DNA from: an uncultured Alistipes sp.
GTDB taxonomy: Bacteria > Bacteroidota > Bacteroidia > Bacteroidales > Rikenellaceae
Reading direction: 5' to 3'
Length of the DNA stretch: 22,976 nucleotides
NCBI GenBank assembly: GCA_910587675.1
Contig: CAJUMU010000029.1
Span: forward strand, 1 to 22,976
In this document: piece by piece, positions 15,008 through 22,503 of the stretch
Layout of the letters: each line of letters starts with the position of its first letter
How positions within the stretch are numbered: position 1 is the stretch's first letter
Program-made: the position numbers and the translations under genes
The notes under the pieces: model-generated
Seen by the model: only the letters and a program-made list of their open reading frames with translations
What the model was told of the DNA's origin: nothing
Databases searched by the model: none

Positions 15008-16777
15008 ATGAAACGATTATTGAAATTGTTGCCGACCGTCACCGTTCCCGCATTGCTGCTATGCGCCGCAATGCAGCCGCGCGGCGCGAAACCGCTCTAC
15101 ACGGTCGACATAGCCGTCACCGACGACGGATACGTATTGACGGCCGACAAAGGGAGTTCGGAACTGTCGATGATCGACCGCGACGGCGCGAAGCAGGCTG
15201 CGTGGAGTTTCGAGCGGAAGCCGACGGGCGTAATCGTAAAGGGCGGAGACGCATATGTGACGTCGAGTTACGAAGAGGGATACATAAGCAAAATAGATCT
15301 CGGCGAACGGTCGATCGTCTACACCCGCCCGACGGGAATGGGAGCGTGCGCCCCCGTGGCGAACGCCGACGGCAGCATAATATACGTTTGCAACCGTTAC
15401 AAGGCGACCGTGAGCGAGGTGGATGCCCGCACGGGTGACGTTCTGCGAACCGAGAGGGTCCTGCGCGAGCCGTGCGCCGCCGCGCTGTCGTCCGACGGAC
15501 GATATCTGTACGTGAACAATTTCCTGCCCGCGGGACGCGCCGACGAGGATTACGTGGCGGCGGCAGTGTCGATAATAGACTGCGACAATTTCAAGAAGAT
15601 AAAGGATATAAAGCTGAGCAACGGAAGCAACGCTTTACATGGAATAGCATGTTCTCCCGACGGCCGTTACGTATTCGTATCGCACAACCTCGGCCGTTTT
15701 CAGATACCTACATCGCAACTTCAGCAGGGATGGATGAACACCAACGCAGTCAGTGCGATAGACGCCGAGAAGCAGGAGTTGGTAGGTTCGATGCTCATGG
15801 ATGAATCCGACCGCGGCGCGGGAGGCATTTGGGACGTGGCGTGCAACGGCGAATATCTCGTCGCGTCGCACTCGGGAACCCACGAAATAAGCATCGTCGA
15901 CTATCGGGCCATGATCGAGAGGCTCGCCGCCTACCCCGCGCCCGAGAAACTCGATTACGACCTCTATTTCATGCGCGACATACGCCGCCGCATGGACGTG
16001 GCGGGCAACGGCCCGAGGAAAATGGCTCTCAAGGACGGAAAAATATATCTGCCGACATACTTTTCCGACACGCTCAACATAATCGACCTCGCGACTCGCG
16101 AGGCCGAGATCATAGCCTGCAACCCCATGCGCGAGGAGTCGGCCGCGGATACGGGCGAGAGGGCATTCAACGACGCGGCGCACTGCTACCAGAACTGGCA
16201 ATCGTGCAACGGATGCCACCCGAGCGACGGGCGCACCGACGGCATGAACTGGGATTTGATGAACGACGGGATAGGCAACCCGAAGAACTGCAAGAGCATG
16301 CTGTACTGTTTCCAAACGCCGAAGTGCATGATATCGGGGATACGCGATTCGGCAGCTTTGGCTGTGCGCGCGGGATACAAGTTCATACAGTTTTTCGACA
16401 TTCCCGAGCAGACGGCGCAATGCGTCGACGAATATCTGCGCACGCTCGAACCGCTGCCCAGCCCCTACTTGGTCGACGGACGACTGTCGGACAAAGCTCG
16501 CGCGGGACGCAAAGTATTCGAGAAGCACGGTTGCGCCGAGTGCCACTCGGGCCCCTACTACACCGACATGAAGATGCACCGCATAGGCGACGACATAGAG
16601 TTCGAGGAGGGTTGGGACACCCCCACCCTTTGCGAGACGTGGCGCACGGCGCCCTATCTGTTCGACGGCCGCGCCGCGACGATGGAGGATGTCTTCCTCG
16701 TACATAAGCACGGAATCGAGGGCAAGATATCGCAAAAGGATGCCGAAGCGTTGGCCGAATATGTAAATTCGTTGTAA
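15008..16777 (+). CDS. Beta-propeller fused to diheme cytochrome c peroxidase/MauG-like domain
   Basis: A 589-residue exported c-type cytochrome. The N-terminus KRLLKLLPTVTVPALLLCAAM is a signal peptide, possibly uncleaved. Residues about 30-370 form a YncE-like beta-propeller, with repeated blades such as SSDGRYLYVNN, SPDGRYVFVSHN and GKIYLPTYFSDTLNIID. Residues about 385-589 form a diheme domain with CNGCH at 400-404 and CAECH at 509-513. The MauG/CCP-type block WRTAPYLFDGRAATMEDVFLVHKHG lies near 545-569, where a distal His ligand is usual. The order propeller then diheme is like a fusion of HzsB and HzsC of anammox hydrazine synthase, or of methylamine-type propellers with MauG. It starts 4 nt after iclR and is followed after 2 nt by the chorismatase-like gene. 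Substrate unknown; it needs cytochrome c maturation in the periplasm. Confidence 0.85.
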   Translation: MKRLLKLLPTVTVPALLLCAAMQPRGAKPLYTVDIAVTDDGYVLTADKGSSELSMIDRDGAKQAAWSFERKPTGVIVKGGDAYVTSSYEEGYISKIDLGERSIVYTRPTGMGACAPVANADGSIIYVCNRYKATVSEVDARTGDVLRTERVLREPCAAALSSDGRYLYVNNFLPAGRADEDYVAAAVSIIDCDNFKKIKDIKLSNGSNALHGIACSPDGRYVFVSHNLGRFQIPTSQLQQGWMNTNAVSAIDAEKQELVGSMLMDESDRGAGGIWDVACNGEYLVASHSGTHEISIVDYRAMIERLAAYPAPEKLDYDLYFMRDIRRRMDVAGNGPRKMALKDGKIYLPTYFSDTLNIIDLATREAEIIACNPMREESAADTGERAFNDAAHCYQNWQSCNGCHPSDGRTDGMNWDLMNDGIGNPKNCKSMLYCFQTPKCMISGIRDSAALAVRAGYKFIQFFDIPEQTAQCVDEYLRTLEPLPSPYLVDGRLSDKARAGRKVFEKHGCAECHSGPYYTDMKMHRIGDDIEFEEGWDTPTLCETWRTAPYLFDGRAATMEDVFLVHKHGIEGKISQKDAEALAEYVNSL

Positions 16778-16779
16778 GA

Positions 16780-17877
16780 ATGACACGCAAATACTACCGT
16801 ATATATCGCACCTGCGAGGCGGATTTAGATCGCGCCGCGGCCGAGTTGGCTGACCGCGCCGCAGCGGACGGAGGGACGATATTGAGAATCGTATTTTTCG
16901 GATATGCGACCGATAACGACGATCATATCGCTCGGCGCGACACGGCTCGCCGAATATGCGCCGAGCGATTCGGCGCGGAGGGTCCTCTCGTCGGGTTCAT
17001 AGCCCAAAAGCCGCTGCGCAGCAGCCTCGCGGCCGAGGCGACCGTGCTCGCGGAGCCGTCGAAGATCGTTCGGCACGAAGACTACACCGTGATAGACGGC
17101 CGCGAGATCGTATCGGGCGAGCTGCAAGCCGATCTCACGCTCGACATAGGCAGGCAGGCCGACGCCGTATTTCGCCGCATGGCCGAGATTCTCGCGGCCG
17201 AGGGATTCGCGGCGACCGACATCGCGCGGCAGTGGAACTACATAGAGCGGATAACGCGCATGGCCCCCGAAGGGCAGCATTACCAGATGTTCAACGATGC
17301 GCGCAGCCGATTCTACGACCGTTGCGAATGGCCCGACGGCTACCCCGCCGCCACGGGAATAGGCGCGCGAACGGGCGGAGCCTCGGTGATGTTCGACGCC
17401 GTGCGCGAAGCGGAGACCGACATTCCGATAGACAATCCGTTGCAGGTGGCGGCGCACGCCTACTCGCAGAAGATGTTGATCGACAGGCCCGAAAACCGCG
17501 GCAAAACCACGCCGAAATTCGAGCGCGCCCGCTACATAGCCGACCGAGGCGAGGCCGCGATCTACATTTCGGGCACCGCCGCGATACGCGGCGAGGAGAG
17601 TTGCCTCAGCGACATCGCGGAACAGACCGCCCTGACGATGGACAACATCGAAACGCTCGTCGGCGGGGAGAATCTCGCCCGTCACGGGGTTGCGGCATCC
17701 GACAAGCCCGATTACGCTCTGTTGCGTGTATACATCAAACGCGAAGGCGACGCGGAGGAGGCGGAGCGTTGGATGAAAGAGAACTACCCCCGCACCCCGA
17801 CGCTCTATCTCTCGGCCGATATATGCCGCGAGGAGCTGTTGGTGGAGATAGAGGGAATTGCGCGCCCGAAAAAATAG
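16780..17877 (+). CDS. Chorismatase-like protein (FkbO/Hyg5/XanB2 type, Rid superfamily fold)
   Basis: A 365-residue soluble protein, no signal peptide. Chorismatases hydrolyse chorismate to 3-hydroxybenzoate, 4-hydroxybenzoate or a dihydroxycyclohexadienoate, giving starter units for pigments, quinone-like compounds and polyketides. Family landmarks seen are GFIAQKPLRSSLAAEATVL near 70, WNYIERITR about 150, a middle segment FNDARSRFYDRCEWPDGYPAATGIGA split around 170-195, AYISGTAAIRGEES-type core (ISGTAAIRGEES, about 266-277) and the C-terminal ADICREELLVEIEG (346-359). From memory, the Glu of this last motif is catalytic, and a Cys seven residues earlier (here Cys349/Glu356) marks Hyg5-like 3-hydroxybenzoate formers; this recall should be checked. 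The tight operon links it to two periplasmic cytochromes although it is cytoplasmic, so a small aromatic product that is exported or sensed by IclR is plausible. Confidence 0.72.
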   Translation: MTRKYYRIYRTCEADLDRAAAELADRAAADGGTILRIVFFGYATDNDDHIARRDTARRICAERFGAEGPLVGFIAQKPLRSSLAAEATVLAEPSKIVRHEDYTVIDGREIVSGELQADLTLDIGRQADAVFRRMAEILAAEGFAATDIARQWNYIERITRMAPEGQHYQMFNDARSRFYDRCEWPDGYPAATGIGARTGGASVMFDAVREAETDIPIDNPLQVAAHAYSQKMLIDRPENRGKTTPKFERARYIADRGEAAIYISGTAAIRGEESCLSDIAEQTALTMDNIETLVGGENLARHGVAASDKPDYALLRVYIKREGDAEEAERWMKENYPRTPTLYLSADICREELLVEIEGIARPKK

Positions 17878-17880
17878 GCT

Positions 17881-17960
17881 GTTCGCCGACAGCGGAGGAG
17901 TGCGACAGCAGTCCGCCGCGCGGGGTGGCGGCGAACTGCCGACATCGACGAGCGATGTCG
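17881..17960 (+). repeat. Intergenic two-hairpin palindromic repeat, copy 3
   Basis: The first palindrome has outer arms GTTCGCCG (17881-17888) and CGGCGAAC (17929-17936), with inner GCGGAGGA and TCCGCCGC around the same loop segment GTGCGACAGCA found in copy 1. A second hairpin, CGACATCG-ACGAG-CGATGTCG (17940-17960), follows as in copies 1 and 2. It begins 3 bp after the chorismatase-like stop codon and could affect message level between this gene and the next. Confidence 0.65.
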
Positions 17961-18008
17961 AAATTTCAAGATCATAAAACACAAAGACCGAAATAAAACA
18001 TCGACGAC

Positions 18009-21000
18009 ATGAAAACCGAAATCTTCATCTTATCGGCGATTATCTGGGCCGCGACGGCCCGAGCGCAAATCACGCCCGAGCAGGCGCAACGCATGCGCAC
18101 GGAGGCTGAAACGGAGTACTTCGACATCCGCTCGGTGCGCAGCGCATACGACGATTTTCGCCGCACCCCCGACTACGACGCCGAACGTTACGCGGAGAAA
18201 CTTCGCGAGTTGGAGAGCCTTTGCGCATTCGACGCGGATGCCGACAAGGAGCGCATAATAGAGCTCAAACGCGAGATTCTGCTGTCGAATCCCCTTTTGG
18301 ACGACGCCAAGATCATCGTGGGCCGCTATCGTCTCGGCGACGATCGGGCGCGTCGGGTATGGGCGCCCGCGCTCGGCACGCAGGACAACAACTGGTCGAA
18401 TCAGTCGTCGGCGTCGCGCAGCGGTTTCGACGCCGAGATAGCCGAATTGAGCGACCTGCGAGGCGAGGTGAAGAGCCGAACGATATACAAACCCTCGAAC
18501 GGATCGTCGGTGACCGATCTGCTGCTGCACTGGGACGGCGAACGCATCCTCTTCACCGCGGCGGACGAAACGGGCAGATGGAGCGTATACGAGGTGCGGC
18601 GCGACGGCACGGGTCTGCACAAGGCCATCACGGTCGACGAGCCCGATCTGGAGTTTTTCGACGCCGCCTACATGCCGAGCGGCCGCATCATCGCTATGAG
18701 CAACATCGGTTATCAGGGCGTGCCGTGCGTGAACGGCTCGGACCAAGTGGGCAACATGATTGCGTACGAGCCAGAAACGGGCGAGATGCGCCGCATGACG
18801 TTCGACCAAGACGCCAACTGGCATCCGCGCGTGATGAACAACGGACGCTTGATGTACGTGCGCTGGGAGTACACCGACCTTACGCACTACTACTCGCGTT
18901 TCGTCATGCACGCCAACCCCGACGGCACCGAGACCAAAGCGTTGTACGGCAGCGGAGGATGGTTTCCCAACAGTATTTTCGACATACAGCCTCTGCCCGA
19001 CGGCAACAACACTTTCGTCGGCATCATATCGGGCCACCACGGCATAGCGCGCTCGGGGCGTCTCATACTCTTCGACCCCTCGCGCGGACGCAAGGAGACA
19101 CAAGGCATGATTCAGGAGATGCCTTTCAGCAAACGGCCCATCGTGCCGATCATCAAGGACGAGCTGGTGAACGACGTATGGCCGCAGTTCATAAAGCCCT
19201 ACCCCGTGAGCGACAAGTATTTCCTCGTGTCGGCCAAACTGACTCCCGAATCGCTGTGGGGAATATATCTGGTCGACGTATACGACAACATGACGCTTTT
19301 GGCAGAATACGAGGGCGAGGGACTCATCAACCCCATAATCGTCGGCAAGCGTCCCACGCCGCCCGTTATTCCCGACCGAATAAAGCGCGGCGACAAGGAG
19401 GCGACGGTATTCATTCAGGACATATATCAAGGCGAGGGTCTGCCGCAGGTTCCCGTCGGCACGGTCAAGAAGTTGCGCGTATTCGCCTACGAGTACACTT
19501 ACGTCGATTCGGCATCGGATCACATCGCGCAGGGCATCCAGAGCGGATGGGACATAAAGCGCAACTTGGGCGAAGTGGATGTGGAACCCGACGGATCGGC
19601 AATATTCAAGATACCCGCCAACACCCCCGTATCGTTCCAGCCGCTGGACGACGAGGGACGCGCCATACAATGGATGCGAAGCTGGGTTACGGCCATGCCG
19701 GGCGAGGTGGTGTCGTGCGTGGGCTGCCACGAGGACCAGAACTCGATCCCCGTGCCCAAACGAGTGGCGGCATCGACCAAATCGCCGTCGGCGTTGCAGA
19801 CGCCCGAGGGCGGCGTGCGTCCCTTCACGTTCGATCTGGAGATACAACCCATCCTCGACCGCAATTGCGTAGCGTGCCACAATGCCGACGGCGTCAAGCC
19901 CGACTTCGGCGGAGGCAAAAAGGTGGCCGACGCCCCGAGCCGCTCGGCCGCGTCGGGCAGACTCGACCTGTCGCAAAGTTATCTCAATCTGCACCCGTAT
20001 GTCAACCGTCAGGGTCCCGAAGCCGACATTTATGTGATGAAGCCGTACGAATACCACGCCTCGACGAGCGAATTGGTGCGGATTCTCAAGGGCGGACATC
20101 ACGGCGTACGCCTCACCGACAAGGAGTGGCGCGCGATATACAACTGGATCGATTTCAACGCTCCATGCCACAGCCGTTTCGTATACAACAAGGTGGCCTA
20201 CTGCCCCACCGACCAATACAGCCGCCGCATAGAGTTGGCGAACAAATACGCCGACGGCGCAGGCGTGGAGTGGCAGCGCGAGATAGACGACTATGCCGAG
20301 TATCTGCGTTCGCATCCGCAACCCGCGGCCGAGCGCGACGAGAGCAAACGCCCCGAATACAAGGATGCCCGAACCAAACGTTTCCCCTTCACGGCCGAGC
20401 AGGCCAAGGAGATGGCGGAGCGTTACGGCCAAACGCGCCGCACGATAGAGCTGTCGCCCGAGGTGAAGATGACATTCGTGCGCATACCAGCTGGCACGTT
20501 CGTAATGGGTAACAACCGTCGCGGCGCGGGCAACGCCCCCGAGAGCGTGGTGAAGATCGACCGTCCGTTCTGGATGTCGGAGACCGAGGTGACCAACCGA
20601 CAGTACAACACCGTCGACCCGACTCACGACAGCCGTTACACGGCCCAGTTCTGGAAAGATCACGTCGGTCCCGGGTACGCCGCCAACCGTCCCGACCAGC
20701 CCGTGACCCGCATAAGCTGGAATCAGGCGGCGGAGTTCTGCCGCGCGATAGGCGAACGCTGCGGAGTGAAGGCCGCGCTGCCCACCGAGGCGCAATGGGA
20801 GTGGGCATGCCGCGCGGGCAGCGACACCGATTTCTGGTTCGGCGATCTGAACAGCAATTTCGCCAACGCCGAGAACTTGGCCGACCGTTCGCTGCGCAAG
20901 ATGGCTGTGTCGGGAATCGACCCGCAGCCCGTGCCCGAAAACAGTTGGGTGTATCGTTATTACACCTTCATGCCGCGCGAGGATTCGGTCGACGACGGCA

Positions 21001-21260
21001 CGATGACCATAGCTGACGTGGCGCAATACGCCCCCAACACTTGGGGATTGTACGACATGCACGGCAACGTGGCCGAGTTCACCCGCACGACATACGCCCC
21101 CTACCCCTACAAGGGCGAACCCGCCGAGGGCGATAACAAGGTGGTGCGCGGCGGCGCATGGAACAGCCGTCCGAAGAACGCCGCGGCTTACATCCGCAAC
21201 TCCTATCTGGCATGGCAGCCCGCCAACAATGTCGGGTTCAGAGTCATAATCGAGGAGTAA
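18009..21260 (+). CDS. HzsA-related c-type cytochrome with C-terminal SUMF1-fold domain
   Basis: A 1083-residue exported protein. Signal peptide MKTEIFILSAIIWAATARAQ, likely cut after ARA near 19. A helical charged region (about 22-110) is followed by a PD40/beta-propeller region (about 150-470) resembling the middle domain of hydrazine synthase alpha subunit (HzsA-related). It includes GRWSVYEVRRDGTGLHK, DANWHPRVMNNGRLMYVRWEY and a PDGNNTFVGIISGHHG segment. Two heme sites, CVGCH (570-574) and CVACH (620-624), follow, the second inside the FDLEIQPILDRNCVACH type of block. Residues about 818-1083 are a formylglycine-generating-enzyme-like fold (MTFVRIPAGTFVMGN, ISWNQAAEFCRAI, LPTEAQWEWACRAG, LYDMHGNVAEFT, VVRGGAWNSRP, GFRVI). 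The catalytic Cys pair of true FGE is absent at GGAWNSRPKNAAAYIR, so this domain is probably for binding or structure. It likely works with the propeller-diheme protein; chemistry unknown. Confidence 0.85.
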   Translation: MKTEIFILSAIIWAATARAQITPEQAQRMRTEAETEYFDIRSVRSAYDDFRRTPDYDAERYAEKLRELESLCAFDADADKERIIELKREILLSNPLLDDAKIIVGRYRLGDDRARRVWAPALGTQDNNWSNQSSASRSGFDAEIAELSDLRGEVKSRTIYKPSNGSSVTDLLLHWDGERILFTAADETGRWSVYEVRRDGTGLHKAITVDEPDLEFFDAAYMPSGRIIAMSNIGYQGVPCVNGSDQVGNMIAYEPETGEMRRMTFDQDANWHPRVMNNGRLMYVRWEYTDLTHYYSRFVMHANPDGTETKALYGSGGWFPNSIFDIQPLPDGNNTFVGIISGHHGIARSGRLILFDPSRGRKETQGMIQEMPFSKRPIVPIIKDELVNDVWPQFIKPYPVSDKYFLVSAKLTPESLWGIYLVDVYDNMTLLAEYEGEGLINPIIVGKRPTPPVIPDRIKRGDKEATVFIQDIYQGEGLPQVPVGTVKKLRVFAYEYTYVDSASDHIAQGIQSGWDIKRNLGEVDVEPDGSAIFKIPANTPVSFQPLDDEGRAIQWMRSWVTAMPGEVVSCVGCHEDQNSIPVPKRVAASTKSPSALQTPEGGVRPFTFDLEIQPILDRNCVACHNADGVKPDFGGGKKVADAPSRSAASGRLDLSQSYLNLHPYVNRQGPEADIYVMKPYEYHASTSELVRILKGGHHGVRLTDKEWRAIYNWIDFNAPCHSRFVYNKVAYCPTDQYSRRIELANKYADGAGVEWQREIDDYAEYLRSHPQPAAERDESKRPEYKDARTKRFPFTAEQAKEMAERYGQTRRTIELSPEVKMTFVRIPAGTFVMGNNRRGAGNAPESVVKIDRPFWMSETEVTNRQYNTVDPTHDSRYTAQFWKDHVGPGYAANRPDQPVTRISWNQAAEFCRAIGERCGVKAALPTEAQWEWACRAGSDTDFWFGDLNSNFANAENLADRSLRKMAVSGIDPQPVPENSWVYRYYTFMPREDSVDDGTMTIADVAQYAPNTWGLYDMHGNVAEFTRTTYAPYPYKGEPAEGDNKVVRGGAWNSRPKNAAAYIRNSYLAWQPANNVGFRVIIEE

Positions 21261-21273
21261 GGCTGTCGTAAGA

Positions 21274-21306
21274 ACGGGATGCGAAGTTTCGCATCCCGTT
21301 TTGTTT
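21274..21306. terminator. Bidirectional terminator after the HzsA-related gene
   Basis: The perfect 13-bp arms AACGGGATGCGAA (21274-21286) and TTCGCATCCCGTT (21289-21301) are followed by TTGTTT on the + strand. It lies 13 bp after the HzsA-related stop and directly past the end of the convergent NTF2-like gene. Confidence 0.88.
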
Positions 21307-21648
21307 ATTCGATGGGGAGATTATGTTGTTTCAGGAACGAGAGCTTGTCCCAATATCCTCTTTGGAATATGATCTTATCGTTCTTCACATGGAAAAAACC
21401 GCATCCGCGAAGTCCGAGAGGATCGTTCCATTCCAATATGGCCCTTCGAAGATATTTTCCACGATGCAGACTATCTCGGCCGCCGCAAACTCGTTGGCGA
21501 ACATCTCGTACAACGCCGCCTTTCCCGCTATCGGCTCGTTGGCGACCTGATGGTTCACGGCGTCGTCGGCATACAACTCCACGATACGAGCCGCGTCGGC
21601 CACGTTAAAGCAATCTATCCATTCTCTCAAAACCTCTTTAGGTGTCAT
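21305..21648 (-). pseudogene. NTF2/SnoaL-like protein, disrupted by a one-base frameshift
   Basis: The minus-strand frame starting MTPKEVLREWIDCFNVADA runs 87 codons and ends early. Its last residues (NGTILSDFADAVFSM) are out of frame. Shifting frame near 21441-21444 restores AILEWNDPLGLRGCGFFHV and then KNDKIIFQRGYWDKLSFL, ending NLPIE at 21305. The restored 115-codon gene is a full-length SnoaL/NTF2-like ketosteroid-isomerase-fold protein, whose usual length is 110-130. The defect is a single missing base, most simply one G lost from a GGGG run (CCC at 21442-21444 on the + strand). It could be a real recent mutation or a sequencing error in a homopolymer. The function of this small-molecule-binding fold cannot be assigned. 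Its 3' end overlaps the terminator of the convergent gene. Confidence 0.85.
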
Positions 21649-21955
21649 ATCATTTTCGATTTAATTTTCGGGTATCGACGACCGCAGATCTTTTCGCAGG
21701 ATCATCCGACATCGTTTCCTTGTCTTTCCTGTAAATTTGATAGCTGTTCACGAAGTTCTGCCAGATATTATTTGTTCACGTTGATATTTGTCTGAATATT
21801 AGTAATTAGAATAATTGTTTCCTTGTGTCGGGTAACAAAATAGCAACAAAACAAATGGCAAAAAGAGCCATCTCAACAGATGCTATTTTCCTATGTCCGC
21901 GAAGTCTTCCTATTAAATTCCTTTGCAAAAAAATTAGATGCCCCATTATCACAAA

Positions 21956-21987
21956 AGAAGGGTTAAGACACCAATCTTAACCCTTCT
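21956..21987 (-). terminator. Perfect 13-bp hairpin, likely minus-strand terminator
   Basis: AGAAGGGTTAAGA (21956-21968) and TCTTAACCCTTCT (21975-21987) are exact inverse complements around a 6-nt loop. On the minus strand the hairpin is followed by TTTGTG, giving CTTCTTTTGTG; on the + strand no T run follows. It would end a transcript starting at the minus-strand promoter near 22215. Confidence 0.6.
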
Positions 21988-22214
21988 CTGCCATATTGTC
22001 AGTGATATCGTGATATTCCGTCAGTTGCTTCTGCCAAAAATAAGCTATTTTATAGTTGGCATACCTATTGATATAAACAATTTGGCTTTTAATCTCAATC
22101 AGATAGGAGGTGCTTATGACATAAACAGACTACAAATCCGCAAGGCGAATTGCTAACCCTGAACAATGATGGCTATGGGTAATGAAGAACCATATTCTCT
22201 CATTAAAACGGCTG

Positions 22215-22245
22215 CAAATATAACGATTCACCTATGATTTTGCAA
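22215..22245 (-). promoter_or_regulatory. Bacteroidota-type promoter, minus strand, with no obvious gene
   Basis: The -33 TTG (22245-22243), a 20-nt spacer and the -7 TATATTTG (22222-22215) match the consensus as well as the iclR promoter does. Downstream on the minus strand no intact gene is found before the hairpin at 21987-21956, so the product would be an RNA of about 250 nt or the remnant of a decayed gene. Confidence 0.55.
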
Positions 22246-22294
22246 TAACGCAAAACAATATTTATGCCGGCCATCCCCAAAAGAATAATTAAAT

Positions 22295-22501
22295 ATGAAA
22301 CTTTATTACGTAAATAAAAATCCTCAAATCAGAGGAGAACACGAAGTTCATTCTTCGGATTGCATCTACTTGCCAACACTTGAAAATCGGCAATATTTAG
22401 GTTATTTTAATAATTGTGCCGAAGCCGTTAAAGAGGCGCGTAAATTTTACGCTAACGTAGATGGCTGTTTCTACTGCTGTCCTCAATGCCACACAAAGTA
22501 A
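22295..22501 (+). CDS. Small Cys-rich protein, probable Ada-like zinc-binding fold
   Basis: A 68-residue protein beginning MKLYYVNKNPQIRGEHEVHS. The pattern H-S-S-D-C-x-x-L-P near 19-27, an R-Q-Y-L-G-Y-F-N-N-C-A-E-A segment (32-44) and a C-terminal C-x-x-C-C-x-x-C-H (58-66) recall small Ada-type metal-binding domains, in which a His/Cys site near the N-terminus pairs with a C-terminal Cys-x-x-Cys knuckle. Zinc binding is inferred from Cys58, Cys61/62 and Cys65. The gene starts after an AT-rich gap; the next gene begins 2 nt after its stop, so the two are surely co-transcribed. Codon use is AT-rich, unlike the housekeeping genes to the left, which suggests transfer. Function unknown. Confidence 0.75.
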   Translation: MKLYYVNKNPQIRGEHEVHSSDCIYLPTLENRQYLGYFNNCAEAVKEARKFYANVDGCFYCCPQCHTK

Positions 22502-22503
22502 AG

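Larger units (their letters stand above)
21649..22294. other. AT-rich intergenic region without a confident gene
   Basis: About 650 bp of sequence, visibly more AT-rich than everything to its left. It contains an imperfect hairpin AGCCATCT-CAAC-AGATGCT between an A tract and a T tract (about 21857-21890, perhaps a decayed terminator), a perfect hairpin at 21956-21987 and a good minus-strand promoter at 22215-22245. Short open frames on both strands in 21938-22156 have no recognisable motif, and I do not call them genes. It looks like eroded accessory DNA. Confidence 0.6.

Noticed and set aside
18030..21062. A very long minus-strand open frame (about 1000 codons) opposite the HzsA-related gene, and similar long antisense frames opposite pepT (1488-2792) and nadE (2941-4260)
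   Set aside because: These are by-products of GC-biased codon use. Their translations are rich in Arg, His and Val, with no domain motifs, while the opposite strand encodes clear families.
15008..21260. A true hydrazine synthase (anammox)
   Set aside because: Domain layout is similar, but the organism type, the SUMF1 fusion, the closer heme spacing and the lack of a Tyr four residues after the first CxxCH argue against it, and no anammox genes are nearby.
20463..21260. A functional sulfatase-activating formylglycine-generating enzyme
   Set aside because: The conserved Cys pair in the C-terminal motif is missing, and no sulfatase gene is present in the window.
21938..22156. A + strand 72-codon open frame in the AT-rich gap
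   Set aside because: It overlaps the hairpin and the minus-strand stop-free stretch, has no promoter or plausible initiation region, and shows no recognisable motif.
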